Shown here: piece after piece, positions 1 to 11,865 of the stretch
Layout of the letters: every line of letters begins with the position of its first letter
Numbering within the stretch: position 1 is the stretch's first letter
From: Annona cherimola
Taxonomy: Eukaryota; Streptophyta; Magnoliopsida; Magnoliales; Annonaceae
Assembly (NCBI GenBank): GCA_030490835.1
Contig: CM059977.1
Location: 22,115,335-22,179,334 of the forward strand
Direction: 5' to 3'
DNA length: 64,000 nt
The notes under the pieces: model-generated
The model's database searches: none
What the model saw: the letters and a program-made list of their open reading frames with translations, nothing else
What the model was told of the DNA's origin: nothing
Translations under genes and position numbers: made by a program

Positions 1-210
1 TTTTATTTTTTAATATCTTTCTATAAAACTGTTATATCTATTTTATTTATTCTCACTTTATCTTGTTATTTTCATTTCATTTTTCCATTGTATTTTAAAT
101 AAACACAATCTAACTTTATTTACTTTACTCTTAATTATTACTCCTATTATATCACACAATTGCTTTATCTATTTCAAAAACTCATTTACTTTTTTATTAA
201 AAAAGAAAAT
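1..210 (+). repeat. MITE-like family copy a (cut by window edge)
   Basis: The body has the family's T-rich pattern: an ACTTTATTTACTTTACTC-like stretch, a TATATCACAC-like stretch and a closing run of TTTCAAAAACTC. The left end is outside the window or degraded, so no terminal repeat can be checked. Confidence 0.45.
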
Positions 211-872
211 TTTCCTCTTATACCCACAACATTTGCCCATAATTCATATTATATACAACATTTCAAAAATTTCTTTGATATCAATAATATTTCATCCTAA
301 ATTTATATTATACACATACAATCAAAACAACCATTAACTATCCTATTGAAAAGATGATTTTATATTTCTGTAATTTTTCAATCAAAACAATTCAACCATT
401 AATTTGTGACATTTAAATGATTCAAATATCATATTAGGGCCAAATTATTTCAATTAGAAAAAACTTAAATGAGAAAAATTGTCTTTTTATTAGGATAGTT
501 AATGACTGTTTTGACTACATATTTACAGGTAAACGTCATGGAGTACAAGAGGAATTTTTAAAATGATATGAGTATATTAAGAATTAGAGGAAACTGGTGG
601 GTATAAAAGAAATTTTCCATTAAAAAAAAAGGAAAAGTGAGGATAGCTGATGCGGATTTTACAACTAGAACTTTCAAAGCAAATTTTTTCCCAAGTCAGC
701 ATAGGTATCAAGTTTACTTTAGTCTCTGAGTAACGACATTACCTTCAATTAATTTATCCTCCCTTCAAAATGGGGAATCATAGCCTTTGGGAATTGGGAG
801 GTTTGGTAGAAGGAACGTCCAATACCGATGACTCCTCATAAAATGATGTATAGATGGAATAGATTTTAGATG

Positions 873-1150
873 TAACTGAATGCACTTGGGTGCATTTCAT
901 TTCAACTTTTTTTGAATTTTTTTAATACAACTATTAATCTAGGTGTATTTAACATGTATATCAATTTTTACCATTTTTGAAGACTTTTAAATATATTTTT
1001 AAAATTTTTTAAAATCAGCAACATTTTCTAAACGTCTCAAAAAATAGTAAAAATTGATATACATGTTAAATATATCTAGATTAAAAGTTGTATAAAAAAT
1101 TTAAAAAATATATAAAAAATAAATTTTTGCACCTAAGTGCACCGAAGTAT
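873..1150. repeat. Foldback element, copy 1
   Basis: This is a long inverted repeat. The outer arms carry GCACTTGGGTGCA on the left and its near complement TGCACCTAAGTGC on the right. The inner arms carry the family core GTGTATTTAACATGT and its complement around a short AT-rich loop. Flanking target duplications are not clear. The core is shared with the elements at 4381, 5869 and 27200. Confidence 0.65.
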
Positions 1151-1879
1151 CACACCTCGATTTCGAATTATACATACAAAGGGTGTGAATGCATGCAGGA
1201 TTTTTTTTTAATGTAAGCATGAAGCTCCGTGCTTATCCTTGATTGTTTTATTTTAAAATGTACTTTCTAAATCTAAATTTCAATAATTTATCACATTTAA
1301 TACATCTTATTTTATCATGCTACGAAAATCATTTTCGTTGAAACTTATATCTTATAAAAAATAATTTCCACCGAAAATAACTTTCATTGAAACTTATTTC
1401 TTATAAAAATTAACTTTTTTAGAGTGAATACATAGCCATTGAAATTTATGAAAAATGTACAAAATATAAAATTTTGCAATACATTCAACTTTTGGAATCA
1501 TAAATAAATATATGGATAAACATAATAAATGATTTAAATTTAATATATACTTTTAAAATTAAAAAATAAAGTGCAAGAATGGAAGCTTGATGTTTACGTA
1601 AATATTAAATCATTAACCTTTTACAAAACGCCGGCTCAATAAATGGAATAGGTAGGTTTGGGATGTTAGGTGGTGTTTAATTTCCAATTACGTGTGATAC
1701 TTTACTTTTGCCTTTGATTATTTTAGTTGGTAGATGAGGAGATATAGAAAAGTAACAATTTGGGCTGTAGTTTCCAATAAAGAATCAGCATGGATTGGAA
1801 CGAAATGTTTGGTTTGCCTAATTACAATTGGAATTAATGGCGCTGAAACTTAGATCAAGAAAGTAAAAATGTAGTTGAG

Positions 1880-2110
1880 TAATTTGAAAATATACTCACT
1901 TAGGCCGATAAAAATTGTAAATATACCTATGTAGTTTTAGAAATTGTAAATAACATTCGCATAGTTTAACCATAATTACAAATAATGTCGTTATAATATC
2001 ATTATGACTTGAGTATACGGGCAAAAATATGTAAATTATGTGAGTATATTTACAATTTCAAAAATTAAGTGGTGTATTTAATTTTTGTAAATAATCCCTA
2101 TATAGTTTAC
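1880..2110. repeat. Possible inverted-repeat element
   Basis: The sequence around 1895-1975 (ATATACTCACTTA, AATTGTAAATA) recurs in reverse complement around 2035-2095. The arms are imperfect and AT-rich, so chance similarity cannot be excluded. It may be a diverged relative of the long-TIR element at 5035. Confidence 0.35.
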
Positions 2111-4380
2111 ATCGGGTTGGTCCAATTTGTTGGCAATATACGGACAGATGTTTATTCAAGTCCTCCCATATGGGTCGTTGCATCTCCCAAGAATAGTTAG
2201 AGAATTTATTATCTTCCTTTGAGTTTCATTATAATATCAAATGTAATATTATACAAATTAATCAAGAAAATCAAATTGGTATACCTAGTGGGTGATGTAG
2301 TATGATAGTATCCAAATCACCCACATGCACTCAAATCAAAAAATAAATTTTTTAATTATCGCTACTTTGATGACTAAGTGATTGACATTGGTGAGTTAAG
2401 GATGTCTACAATTGGGAAGTTCAAGGTTTGAAGTTGAGTATAAATATTTTTCTTCATTACCCTCTCCTGAAGTTATCATCCGTCAATTATCAAGTCAACA
2501 AATATGAGTAACACAATTAAAGAAAATATTTTACTTTTTATCATGTTATTTTTGTTTTTTGAAAATAGAACCGGTTTAAAAAGGAAGACAACTAGACAGC
2601 AAGAGAGGACTCCTCCCAAAAAAAAATTCTAGCAGATTATGCTCATTCATCTGCAACATAAAAGTTGAGTACACACAAAAGATTTTTTTTTTCTTTTTTA
2701 TTCATTCGAGTTTTTGTGATATATGAACTCAAGCAAAATCTTTCATCATATGACATTTCACATTTTCTGAATTTTATTAACACTTTGGATTTTAAAAAAT
2801 AGAAATCTTATATTTTTCAATTTATATTATCTGTTTAGAATCCAGTAGGTTTCTCTCCCATTTGTTGATTTGAACCTTAATTTGTATTTAATAAAGTCTC
2901 CAAATATTTTAATTCATACTTTATAAAATCTCAAGTAAGAATAGACTTAGCAATGATATAATAATAGTAGTAGTTAAAAGAGTTTTGTAAACGATACAAA
3001 ATGTTGGAATAATAGTAGTAGCCATTTAAATCTTAAATGATTATCCGCAAGACCCAAGGCCAAAGGAATAGAGTGCTGATTACATGCGAAGAGTTGCATG
3101 CAGCCTTAAGAATATTTATTGTAAAATGGTGAATCTCATAGAGATCTGGCAAAAGATTGAAACCCGTTCAAAAAGTATTGACAGAGGTTTTGAGAAAAAT
3201 CTTAGTGAGTCAGGATGAGTTTCCAAGGGCATGGAATAAATCTTAGGAGATCTAAAACAAATTCTAGAGGGGTGCGAGTACAAACAAAGGCAATACGTGA
3301 GATAAGCCTATGAAGGCTGGGATATAACATAAAATTAATCAGAGCTGTGAGAGATAAAATGAGTAGGAGTCTAGTTTAAATAGTCCTTGTAGAGGTAGGA
3401 AAAATGATTTCCTATTTATAAAAATATTGTATGTTGGGTGAAAATGAGAGTGTGCCAAATTTGTATCTCAACTCTCTTAATTTTGGGAGAAATTATAGGG
3501 GTTAGTGGTGGTTAATTAGGTAACGTAACTCCTTTTGTGGAAAGTAATTTTGAATTGGTCTTTAACTGGCATATCATTCTACATGTGAATTTGTGATTGG
3601 TTGATTTAATATTATGAATATTATTTTATTAAAGATGCATACCTACGTTTATTTTTTGATATTTTTTATTTTTTCTTCGTTTATATTTTTCTAAATATAT
3701 TTAATTCATATATCAAGTTTTACTATTTTACAATATTTATAAATATTTATTTTTTATTTTTAAAATTTAAGTTTTTAGGAGTGAAATTGACCAAAATATT
3801 CCGGAAATTGATCAATTTTAGAAATAAAATATAAATATGTACAAATATTGTAAAATGACAAAGCTTTGGTATGTGGGTTAAATATAATATTAAAAGATGT
3901 TTATATATATGTATGTATGTATATGTATCTATATGTATATTGCATTGAGGGCCGCATGCGACTAATCGCATGTGTCAAGGAAATGTTACAAGAATTTCTC
4001 TCTGCCCGAAATAAACTTTGAACTATGGCACTTGAATCAATAGTACCTTAGCCCAATAATAGAAGGGAAAGAGGACTGAGCCAGTTCGCTAATTGCTTCT
4101 CTTGTTCTAATATCAGCCACAGTGCCGAAGCTTTTACCGTGGCAAATTAACAAGGTGATATAAAGTGTTCCAAAGGATCCAAGATTAGGATATAACATTT
4201 ATCTTCACTTCAAAGACTCCATTTTTTCAATTTTCAATGAAATTTTTTATATTTCGAATATAATTTTTTTATTTTTATTATACATTATTACATTTTTCAT
4301 CCTATTTAATTTACTAACCTCCCTAACACATTTACAATCCATAAAATAAAAGAGTCGATTTTTTTAAGTTTAATTATTTA

Positions 4381-4742
4381 GGGGACGTTATTGGGAGCAA
4401 ACAATGTTCCCTGCTCCCGGAAGCTTATACCTATTTTTTTTATTTTTTTTGAAATTTTTTTTATAAAAATGTTAATCCAGGTGTATTTAACATGTGTATA
4501 AGTTTTTACCATTTTTGGAATATTTTAGATTTTTTTTTTTTTTTTTTGAAAATCAGTGGCATTTAAAATTACTTAAAATGCCACTGATTTTTAAAAATCA
4601 AAAATAAATATCTAAAATACTCCAAAAATGGTAAAAACTTATACACATGTTAAATACACCTAGATTAATACTATTTAGGAGAAATTTTCAAAAAAATAAA
4701 AAAAAAAGGGTATAAGCTCCCGGGAGCAGGCGATAACGTTCC
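4381..4742. repeat. Foldback element, copy 2, with perfect 8-bp target duplication
   Basis: The arms begin GGGGACGTTATTG on the left and end with the complement of GGAACGTTATCG on the right. The CTCCCGG/CCGGGAG blocks pair, and then the family core GTGTATTTAACATGT pairs with its complement. The centre is a hairpin around AAATGCCACTGAT. ATTATTTA flanks the element on both sides (4373-4380 and 4743-4750), which fits a transposase-generated 8-bp duplication of the hAT type. There is no coding capacity. Confidence 0.8.
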
Positions 4743-5034
4743 ATTATTTAGCACGTTCTTTATATTAATTATTGGTAATGAAATCAACGTTCAAATCAAA
4801 AATAAATATGAAAATTGATCTTTTAAAATTAAGTAGAGCATTAACAATGAAACTTTACTGATTATTTAGAATTAAAATTTTTAAATATTTTATTTTTTAT
4901 TATTCATCCCATTAACAATTCGTTAGCAACTTATAATATTTCTTAAATAATTTAAGGTTAGAGGATAAGTTAGGGTATCCTCTAATCCTTCTGGTTACAC
5001 CCTAAAATTACCATTAACAAGAATTATAATTTCT

Positions 5035-5511
5035 TGAGTTTTTCTTAAATATACTGGCTACGTTTGATCATAATTCCAAATAATTTACTATATTTCAAAA
5101 ATATCAGATATACGCACTATATTTGTATTTAATCCCAAAAATACTCATTCCATTAAATGACTTAATGGTCATCCATTTAAATGTTGATTATATTTTCATA
5201 AAATACCGCTGGTGTAAAATAATAAAAGATGAAATGGAAATGAAATGGAAATAAAATTAAAGCTCTCGAGATTTAAAACTCTTAGGTAATTAGAGTAGCA
5301 GTGAATTACGATATTCAATCTTTTTAATCCACCTTTAATTATGATGAGCATATTGGTAATTTCACAAATGAGACGGCATTTATTAACGTTTGTAACGAAG
5401 TAGGCGTTTTTAGAATTAGATGCAAATATAGTAGATATATTTTAAATTTTTGCAATGTAGTAGAAATATTTATAATTATGGTCAAACATAAGGAGTATAT
5501 TTGAGAAAAGT
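5035..5511. repeat. Long terminal-inverted-repeat element, about 480 bp
   Basis: The left arm, with TTAAATATACT followed by GTTTGATCATAATT, matches the right arm in reverse complement (CAAATATACT then GTTTGACCATAATTAT). The arms are at least 45 bp. The interior has no open frame of note. The arms differ from those of the foldback family. No clear target duplication was found. Confidence 0.6.
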
Positions 5512-5868
5512 CCTAATTTCTTTTTTTAAAATAATAGCTTAGTAAGACAAAAATGGAAATAGTCTTTAGGGATTGGTTTAAAGAAATTTCTGTACCTATT
5601 TGCAAGGATCTAAGAAACTTGAATAAATCAGAGAAATGAGATGAAAATGTAGTAATGCGCATTGAGAATGGAAAAGATTATTAGAAATGTAAAATATTGC
5701 ATTAAAAATCAAAATTGTCTAAAAGAAAAGAAAATACACATTGCATGATCTTGAATCGTTTAGAACACCACTAAGCTAAGCCGACCATACCGGCACCGAA
5801 CATTTTCTCAAAAACAATCCCTTTGTCCCGTTTCCATCCCATTTTGATCAACAATATAGCCTGAAAAC

Positions 5869-6239
5869 ATGGGTGCCGGGAGCATTGAGCCTCAATGCTT
5901 CCGGGTGTATTTCACCCATTATTTTTTATTTTTTTTAAAAAAATTACAGAAATATTAATATAAGTATATTTAACATGTGTATAATTTTTTATCATTTTTA
6001 GATATTTTATTCGGATTTTTTAAAATCAGTGACATTTTTAGTTATTTAAAATTACTAAAATACCACTGATTTTTAAAAATTCGAAATAAATATCTAAAAA
6101 TCTTCAAAAATGGTAAAAATTGATGCATGTGTTAAATACAGTTGAATTAATAATTTTATGAATAAATTTTGAAAAAAATTTAAAAAATAAGTATATGAGC
6201 CCGAAAAGCTCAATGCTCCGGGGGCATTGAACCAGTACC
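5869..6239. repeat. Foldback element, copy 3, just upstream of the TMEM220-like gene
   Basis: The outer arms pair through GGGTGC/GGTACC-like ends and a GAGCATTGAG block, and the inner arms carry the family core. CTGAAAAC occurs directly on both flanks (5861-5868 and 6240-6247), consistent with an 8-bp target duplication. The element ends 58 bp before the ATG at 6298, so it lies in the proximal promoter or 5' UTR of that gene. Confidence 0.75.
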
Positions 6240-6297
6240 CTGAAAACGTTGACTATTTTATATGCTTGCGCTCTCTCATCTAAGCAACAATACAAGA

Positions 6298-7018
6298 ATG
6301 GCAACGCCCAAAAGCAGATCTCTTCTCTTCTCTCTATGTTCGCTATTTATGGCCTCCCTCTTCGCTTACTCTGCGTCAGTTCAGCTCAATGACCCTGGTA
6401 ATCCATCTTTGACTAATACATCTATGATCTATCCCTATTTATTTTCAATTCATCTCAGTCGAATGATTAATTTCTTGTGTAGACTGGTATTTTTGGTTTC
6501 CTCTCTATGCATCAGCTTCAGTCGCTAATCTTCTGCCTACCAAATTCGCCTCGAAAAACAGCGATCAACTAGCCAAACTGGTCGTTGGATTAGGACTGTT
6601 TTTGCACGCCAAGGTTTCGGTGGAAGGATGTGTGCTTGGTGGTTGGGCAAGCATGTGGGATTGGGACATGAGCAAAAGAGTGACAAGAGAAAAAATGGGA
6701 AGTGGGCTTGTCTTGATTTCCATGTATCTGCAATTGAAAGCTGGAAATGGGAGGATGGGAAGGCAGGAAAGATCTGGGAAATGCATAGAATGCGGTAGTA
6801 ACACCTTCCTTAGTTCCCTTTTGTTCTTGGACTTGCATTTTCAGAAACTTGCTAGGATATATGCCATGAATGCAAGCTTGGAATGGCATTAATTTCTGAC
6901 ACTTGGATGGCTGTGATGCATGCTAGGAATGGGATTGCTTGTGGCTGCGAGTCTGGGTCTGTCTGCAGCCTTCTTTGTTCCAAGATTTGGAGCTGTGGGC
7001 ATGACATCTTTGAATTGA
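6298..7018 (+). CDS. TMEM220-like small multipass membrane protein
   Basis: There are three exons: 6298-6397, 6483-6794 and 6927-7018, giving 167 aa. The phases fit, and both introns are GT-AG. The family mark is LNDPDWYFW at residues 30-38, spliced across intron 1, followed by a second hydrophobic stretch and the helix-rich middle with DMSKRVTREKMGSGL. The last exon supplies a fourth hydrophobic segment (about 139-156, MGLLVAASLGLSAAFF), as expected for a four-helix family member of about 160-170 aa. Without splicing of intron 2, exon 2 stays open to a stop at 6892 and would replace that last helix with a soluble tail. The function of TMEM220 proteins in plants is not established. The foldback element at 5869-6239 sits 58 bp before the start. 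Confidence 0.85.
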
Positions 7019-9365
7019 GGATAGAAATAAACACAGAAGATGACGAGCCTGTATGATTCTTTTTGTGCTGTCGCTGTTGATATTACATCTTTGTAATTAC
7101 TTAGTAGAAGATGGAGATTTGATTTGAGGCTATATGAATTATGAATGTGCTCTGTCTCGTTTTTTTTTTTTTTTTGGTTTTTCCTTCTTGTTGTGTGACA
7201 TTCTCAGAATAGTTGAGATGGACCCTGAAAACAAGTCCTGACATGTCATTTTATCAAAAAAAAAAAAGTCCTGACATGTCATAAAGTTTTTACTGTACAT
7301 CGCCGTATCTACAATGATCCATAGCTCGCTACTGCTGGCAGATGACATGTGTATGTATACGGTACAATCATTCAATATATAAGGGCTGCAATCCATTTTT
7401 TAATTTTAAAATATCTTTGAACCAAACCATTTATGATGTCAATCCAAGTGCATTTATTATTATTATTATTATTTTGTTCAGCCCATGTGCATTTATTTAT
7501 TACTCAAAAAATTGCATGTATTGCAGACTTTATATATTCTACAAACTCTGTAATTTTTATCATGTTTATCCATGCACAATTATTTTTAATAGCATAATAA
7601 AATAAGAAAACATGTGATAAACGGTTTACATTTTTTTAAAAAAAAAATTTAAAATTATAAAAACAAGGGATCGAGGAGAAGCCCCCATGTACTGAATCAT
7701 TACCCATAAATGTGTGATTTTCTCTTGTGCAATCGATTGAATAGTGCAACCCTTATTTAAAAAAAAATTTAATTCAAATCGTATGTGGTGTTCGCAACTG
7801 TTTATTTGACTTAAATATATAAATGAACTTGATTGAAAACTTTTATGATTCATAATATTAAAAAATATATTACAAAGAACCTCATACATTTACTGTTGTC
7901 GTGGTTTGTATATAAATCTAACTGACATAATTTTTCATCTCATAAAAATGTCATTTGAAAGAGAATATGATGAATGACTTGGATATAATGAAAAATGAAA
8001 AACTCAAATATTTACATCATGCAACCAATTATTTGGGAGGCATTCCAATCTCGTGTTAGTCTGAGCACATGGGTATATTTTTTCTTCGTTTTTCATAAAA
8101 ATGTGGGCTAGATACTAAATTTTATAATTTCTGATGTATATATATATATATTTTAAAAAAAATTCAAAAATCAATAATTTTTAAAGAGTTCCAACAGAAA
8201 ATAAAGGTCAAGTATAATAGTTTTAAGAATTTATACATTTATAAAATATACAGTTATGTTAAATTTAAAGTTGAGTGCTTCAACATTTTCTATTAGTGAG
8301 AGTAAAATATAATTAGCTATAGTAAAAATATTATTAAATATAGATAACGCAACGAATTTATTAAAATAAGTTCCTATTCGTGATAGTAAAATATATTTAG
8401 CTATAGTAAAAATATTATTAAATATAGATAATGTAATAAATTTATTAAAATAAGTTAACGAAATATACTTCACTGAAATTTTCATTTATAACTTGAATCA
8501 ATATTCAAAGTTAGCAATTCATCAATTTTGAATTTTCTTAGTTTTTAAATATTTATTGAGTCTAAAGACTTATTTATATCAAAACTTACATGTTAATTAT
8601 TATAAAAATTTAAAAATTAAACTAGAGTATAGTTAATTATAAATAGTATGAATATTTTGAAAAAAAAAGAGAATAAAATTTAAAAATATGTTGATAATTT
8701 TTTAGAGAATATGGTCGACTTACTCCAACCTTATTTCTAAATTCACGACAAAATTTTTGACTCATTTATATACTAATTCATAAAAATGTTAGTTCTATCG
8801 TTCCAATTCAATACATGTATCCGTGTAACTACATATATATAAATCCCGCTTTCATGAAATCCATTGTGTTAAATTAGTTCTATTTTATTATAACTTGATG
8901 ATGGATAAAAAACCACTCCCTCCACTTTTCTTATCATCAATTGTTGAACTAATAAAACTTTATTATTAATTTGTTATTAGGACAATTGTACAGATTCTCT
9001 AATTCTTCTTCCATCCAAACACATCAAGCTAGTCATCAATTTAAAAGGCGCGGCTAGCATCTTAGCTAGGTAGTAAATTTATATTATCCACATTTGCAAT
9101 TATTATTTTTATTTTTTCAATAAAGAGTATGTATATTTTTAGTTGAATTGCACTCATTAATAATTTGGGTTGCGGAATAACTTTAGTAGCTAGAGGATGA
9201 AAGGGAAAAAAATTGACTGGAGAAGAAAATATACATATCTTGATGCTTAAAGAATTTATTCAAAAAAAAAATTTCGAAAAGGTATTTAAAACTTATTTTT
9301 AATTACTTTGATAAACGCTAATGCTTTTCACTATAAGAAAATAAAGAAAACCATTCTTGACACAT
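7019..9365. other. Intergenic region, AT-rich
   Basis: It starts with the 3' UTR of the TMEM220-like gene; an AATAAA hexamer lies at 7026-7031, very near the stop. It has an ATT microsatellite near 7455-7475 and an 84-bp tandem duplication at 8292-8459. A 16-base direct repeat (AGTCCTGACATGTCAT) occurs at about 7234 and 7267 around a poly-A run. No supported protein gene. Confidence 0.6.
8292..8459. repeat. Two-copy tandem repeat, 84-bp unit
   Basis: The units start at 8292 and 8376 and share the stretches AGCTATAGTAAAAATATTAT and AATTTATTAAAATAAGTT. The second copy differs by a few substitutions. A repeated peptide can be read on the minus strand, but this only reflects the duplication and is not evidence of a gene. 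Confidence 0.85.
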
Positions 9366-9439
9366 TCCATTGTCGTCTAGTCCGGTTAGGATACCTGGCT
9401 TTCACCCAGGCGACCCGGGTTCAAATCCCGGCAATGGAA
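9366..9439 (+). tRNA. tRNA-Glu (anticodon UUC)
   Basis: This is a full cloverleaf. The acceptor stem TCCATTG (9366-9372) pairs with CAATGGA (9432-9438), followed by discriminator A. The anticodon stem CCTGG/CCAGG (9394-9398, 9406-9410) encloses loop CTTTCAC with TTC at 9401-9403. The T arm is CCGGG-TTCAAAT-CCCGG (9415-9431). It closely matches the usual plant nuclear tRNA-Glu(UUC). There is no intron, and a T-run follows directly as a Pol III terminator. Confidence 0.96.
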
Positions 9440-9442
9440 TAA

Positions 9443-9448
9443 TTTTTT
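9443..9448 (+). terminator. Pol III terminator of tRNA-Glu
   Basis: A run of six T residues lies four bases after the tRNA discriminator base, the usual RNA polymerase III stop signal. Confidence 0.7.
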
Positions 9449-9476
9449 GTATTATTTTACCATATTTAAATATTCC

Positions 9477-9628
9477 TTTAAATATACAGCCAAAATGATC
9501 GGATTCCAGCAACGGTGTTAAATTTTTTTTTGCCAACATTTCTCCATATTTAACGTTCAATCATATACCATTTAAATATACAGACAAAACATCAGATTCC
9601 GGCAATGGTGTTAATTTTTTTTTTTTTT
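9477..9628 (+). repeat. Tandem copies of a tRNA-Glu 3'-end-like tail
   Basis: Two units of about 93 bp spacing (about 9477-9532 and 9570-9628) each carry TTTAAATATACAG, then a segment resembling the 3' end of the upstream tRNA (ATTCCGGCAATGG in the second unit, ATTCCAGCAACGG in the first), then a long T-run. Together with the true tRNA end this makes three spaced copies of CCNGCAAYGG plus T-run. No full cloverleaf exists in the two extra copies. Confidence 0.65.
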
Positions 9629-10241
9629 TGATAATCTGTCTAAATATTTCTTTAATATACAACAAAAATCTGTTTAAATAATTCTTCTAATTACAACAAA
9701 ATATTCAATAGAATGATTTAATTCTGTCAAGCTCCTTGGAACTTCTCACTGTTGATGGAAATAGCTGAATATTATAATTGTAAATCATAGCATGCATGTA
9801 ATTCAAATATCGTGATTGTTATATAACTATGGCCAACCATCATGGACTTGTGCTTCAATTATAATATTATTGGTGAGAACTTCCTATAGTTATATATACG
9901 GGTTGCACTTCAAAGTATTCAATCGTCTTAAACGGTGATCTCAATTTGATGATACAATCATTTATTTTACCGTAGTATCAATTGTACCTGTTTAAATATA
10001 TAATTATGTGTAAATTATAAAAACAAATAACTTACCTAACGGAGGTGTACTCAAAAAGAAGGATAACAAGCCTACTAACTCTACTTAACTTTAAACTCTT
10101 AACCTCCTTATACTCACGTCAGCTGGTTGATTATCCAAGTGGTTGTAATAATTTTATATTTATTCGGTTGATTTTATACAGTTATGAAATACCTTTGATT
10201 TGGATAAAATTTAGTATTTTAACTAAGCGAATGATTGAGCA

Positions 10242-10365
10242 CCTGCCTTAGGGCAATTGGTGGCTCACCAGGCTTTCTTGTCCCCGCATTCGGGATCAAG
10301 TACCATTGACTGCAATGCATTGCCATTGAGCACTGCTCTGGCCATTGAAAAAAAAAAAAAAACTA
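10242..10365 (+). mobile_element. Possible SINE with poly-A tail
   Basis: A moderately GC-rich block in AT-rich surroundings, with a weak B-box-like CATTCGGGATCAAG near 10287-10300, ends in an A-run at about 10350-10364. The A box is poor. This is compatible with a degraded Pol III-type retroposon but also with an unrelated sequence. Confidence 0.2.
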
Positions 10366-10589
10366 AGCAAACGATTTTGAAAGGAACGGAAGAGGCAGAT
10401 TGTCATCGTGACCATGTTCCACTAATAAGTGTAACCTATTAAACGTAGATGATTATAACCGTTTATGCTTCTTGTTGAGACGGTAACCTATTAGAATTAA
10501 GATTTGTGCAAAGAGTCTAATCTAGTAGGATTTGTCTTGATTTTTACTGGACCTTCATCGTATGAAAAAGATAATTTTTTACTTTTTTA

Positions 10590-10735
10590 TGGAAATAACC
10601 ACATGACTTACTCAGTTGGTCACACCATCGTTAGTAGGATATTGGATTGTGCCTGTGTGAGTATCGAATCTCATGTCCCCGGGATTTCAATCAACAAAGT
10701 TTACGGAAATAGTTTACGGTGTATTGGGAATGGAT
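10590..10735 (+). mobile_element. tRNA-derived SINE candidate
   Basis: An A-box-like TTACTCAGTTGG (10608-10619) is followed 41 bases later by a B-box-like GTATCGAATCTC (10661-10672). These are the order and spacing of an internal Pol III promoter in tRNA-derived SINEs. The 3' end runs into a MITE-like copy that starts at about 10719, so no tail or target duplication can be defined. Confidence 0.4.
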
Positions 10736-10908
10736 AAAAGATAAAAAAATTTTAAAAATAAAAGTTATTAAATGATGTAATATGACAGGGGTAATGATGA
10801 AGAGTAAAAATGAAAAAGTTAAAATAGATATGTTATTTGTATAGATAATTGTGTAGAAATGAAAAATTTTCAACTTTAATATTTTATACATATTTTCAAA
10901 CACACCCT
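10719..10908 (-). repeat. MITE-like family copy b
   Basis: It opens GTGTATTGGGAATGGATAAAA and closes TTTTCAAACACACCC, which are the family's inverted ends. The body has ATGATGTAATATGACA and TTAAAATAGATATG in minus orientation. Confidence 0.7.
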
Positions 10909-11865
10909 TAATCTCACTTTAGAGATAGATTGAGTCTCGAGATTTCTTTAGTGGAGTGGTGTCTTTAGTTATGTAAGAATGTGTAAGGTTCATTATAATA
11001 CATGTTGGGAATTATGTTACTGCACCAATCTAAAAAAAAAAAAAAAAAACTATCTGTATACAATCCAATGTCATGTTAATCCCCGTATAGCATAGATCAT
11101 GTTCTTTTTTTTTTTCCCACGTCATGTCATGTGTCAGTCGTCCCATTTCTTCTTACAGGAGGAGAAGGAAGAGCAGAGCCCGCATTATCGATGAGCTTTT
11201 ACTTTCAGAGGGACGAATTGCTCGATGGAAAATTAAAACTGCTTTCAATTTATTTATTTTTTTCATTCCGGTGTATATTGTCAATGATTACCCATTTTTG
11301 TGATAAGAAAAACCTAGTTATTTGATTTTTTTATTAACTTCTGTGACTATTTTTTTATTTTTCTCGAGTCTCATCGAAATCTAAAAACAGTGCTGCCATA
11401 TGTAATTAACGTTAAAGAATGTGATTCTAACCATTTACTTGGTTGTAATTTAAACTAGTTAAAGAACTAGAAAAAATTGAGAAATATAAAAGAACGAAGG
11501 GTTTGTTTTGGATCATTCATTTAGACAGAATCGTATGGAATTTTTACTTTCTAAAAAAAATTTCATTTTCAACATATTTTTATTTTTCAGTACATGAAAA
11601 CTTTATTTTTTTTCTATTCTCAATATTCTTTTATTATTAATATAGTTTCAAATTTCTAAATGCACGGCAGACACTCCCAATGCAATTTTTTTTTAATCTG
11701 AAGGAGGCACTTAAAGAGTTAATAAAGCAATGTAACGAAGAGTAACAATTAAACTCCCAGGTAAAATTCATAGGCTCTCACCTAAACTCAAAGAAAACTA
11801 AACTTATCAATATTTAATTGAGACAGACCTCCCTCGACAAGAATCTTGCCCTTTAAATAATTTAT

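Larger units (their letters stand above)
1..6297. other. Intergenic region left of the TMEM220-like gene
   Basis: I see no supported protein gene in this very AT-rich stretch; the open frames are short and lack family resemblance. It holds part of a MITE-like copy at the left edge, a foldback element near 873-1150, a possible inverted-repeat element near 1880-2110, a TATG-type microsatellite near 3900-3945, a foldback element with perfect target duplication at 4381-4742, a long-TIR element at 5035-5511 and another foldback element at 5869-6239. The segment 3040-3500 is less AT-rich and free of obvious repeats, but I cannot assign it. Confidence 0.6.

Noticed and set aside
8231..8485. 84-codon frame with a repeated Phe/Ile-rich peptide
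   Set aside because: It is explained by the 84-bp tandem DNA duplication in AT-rich sequence.
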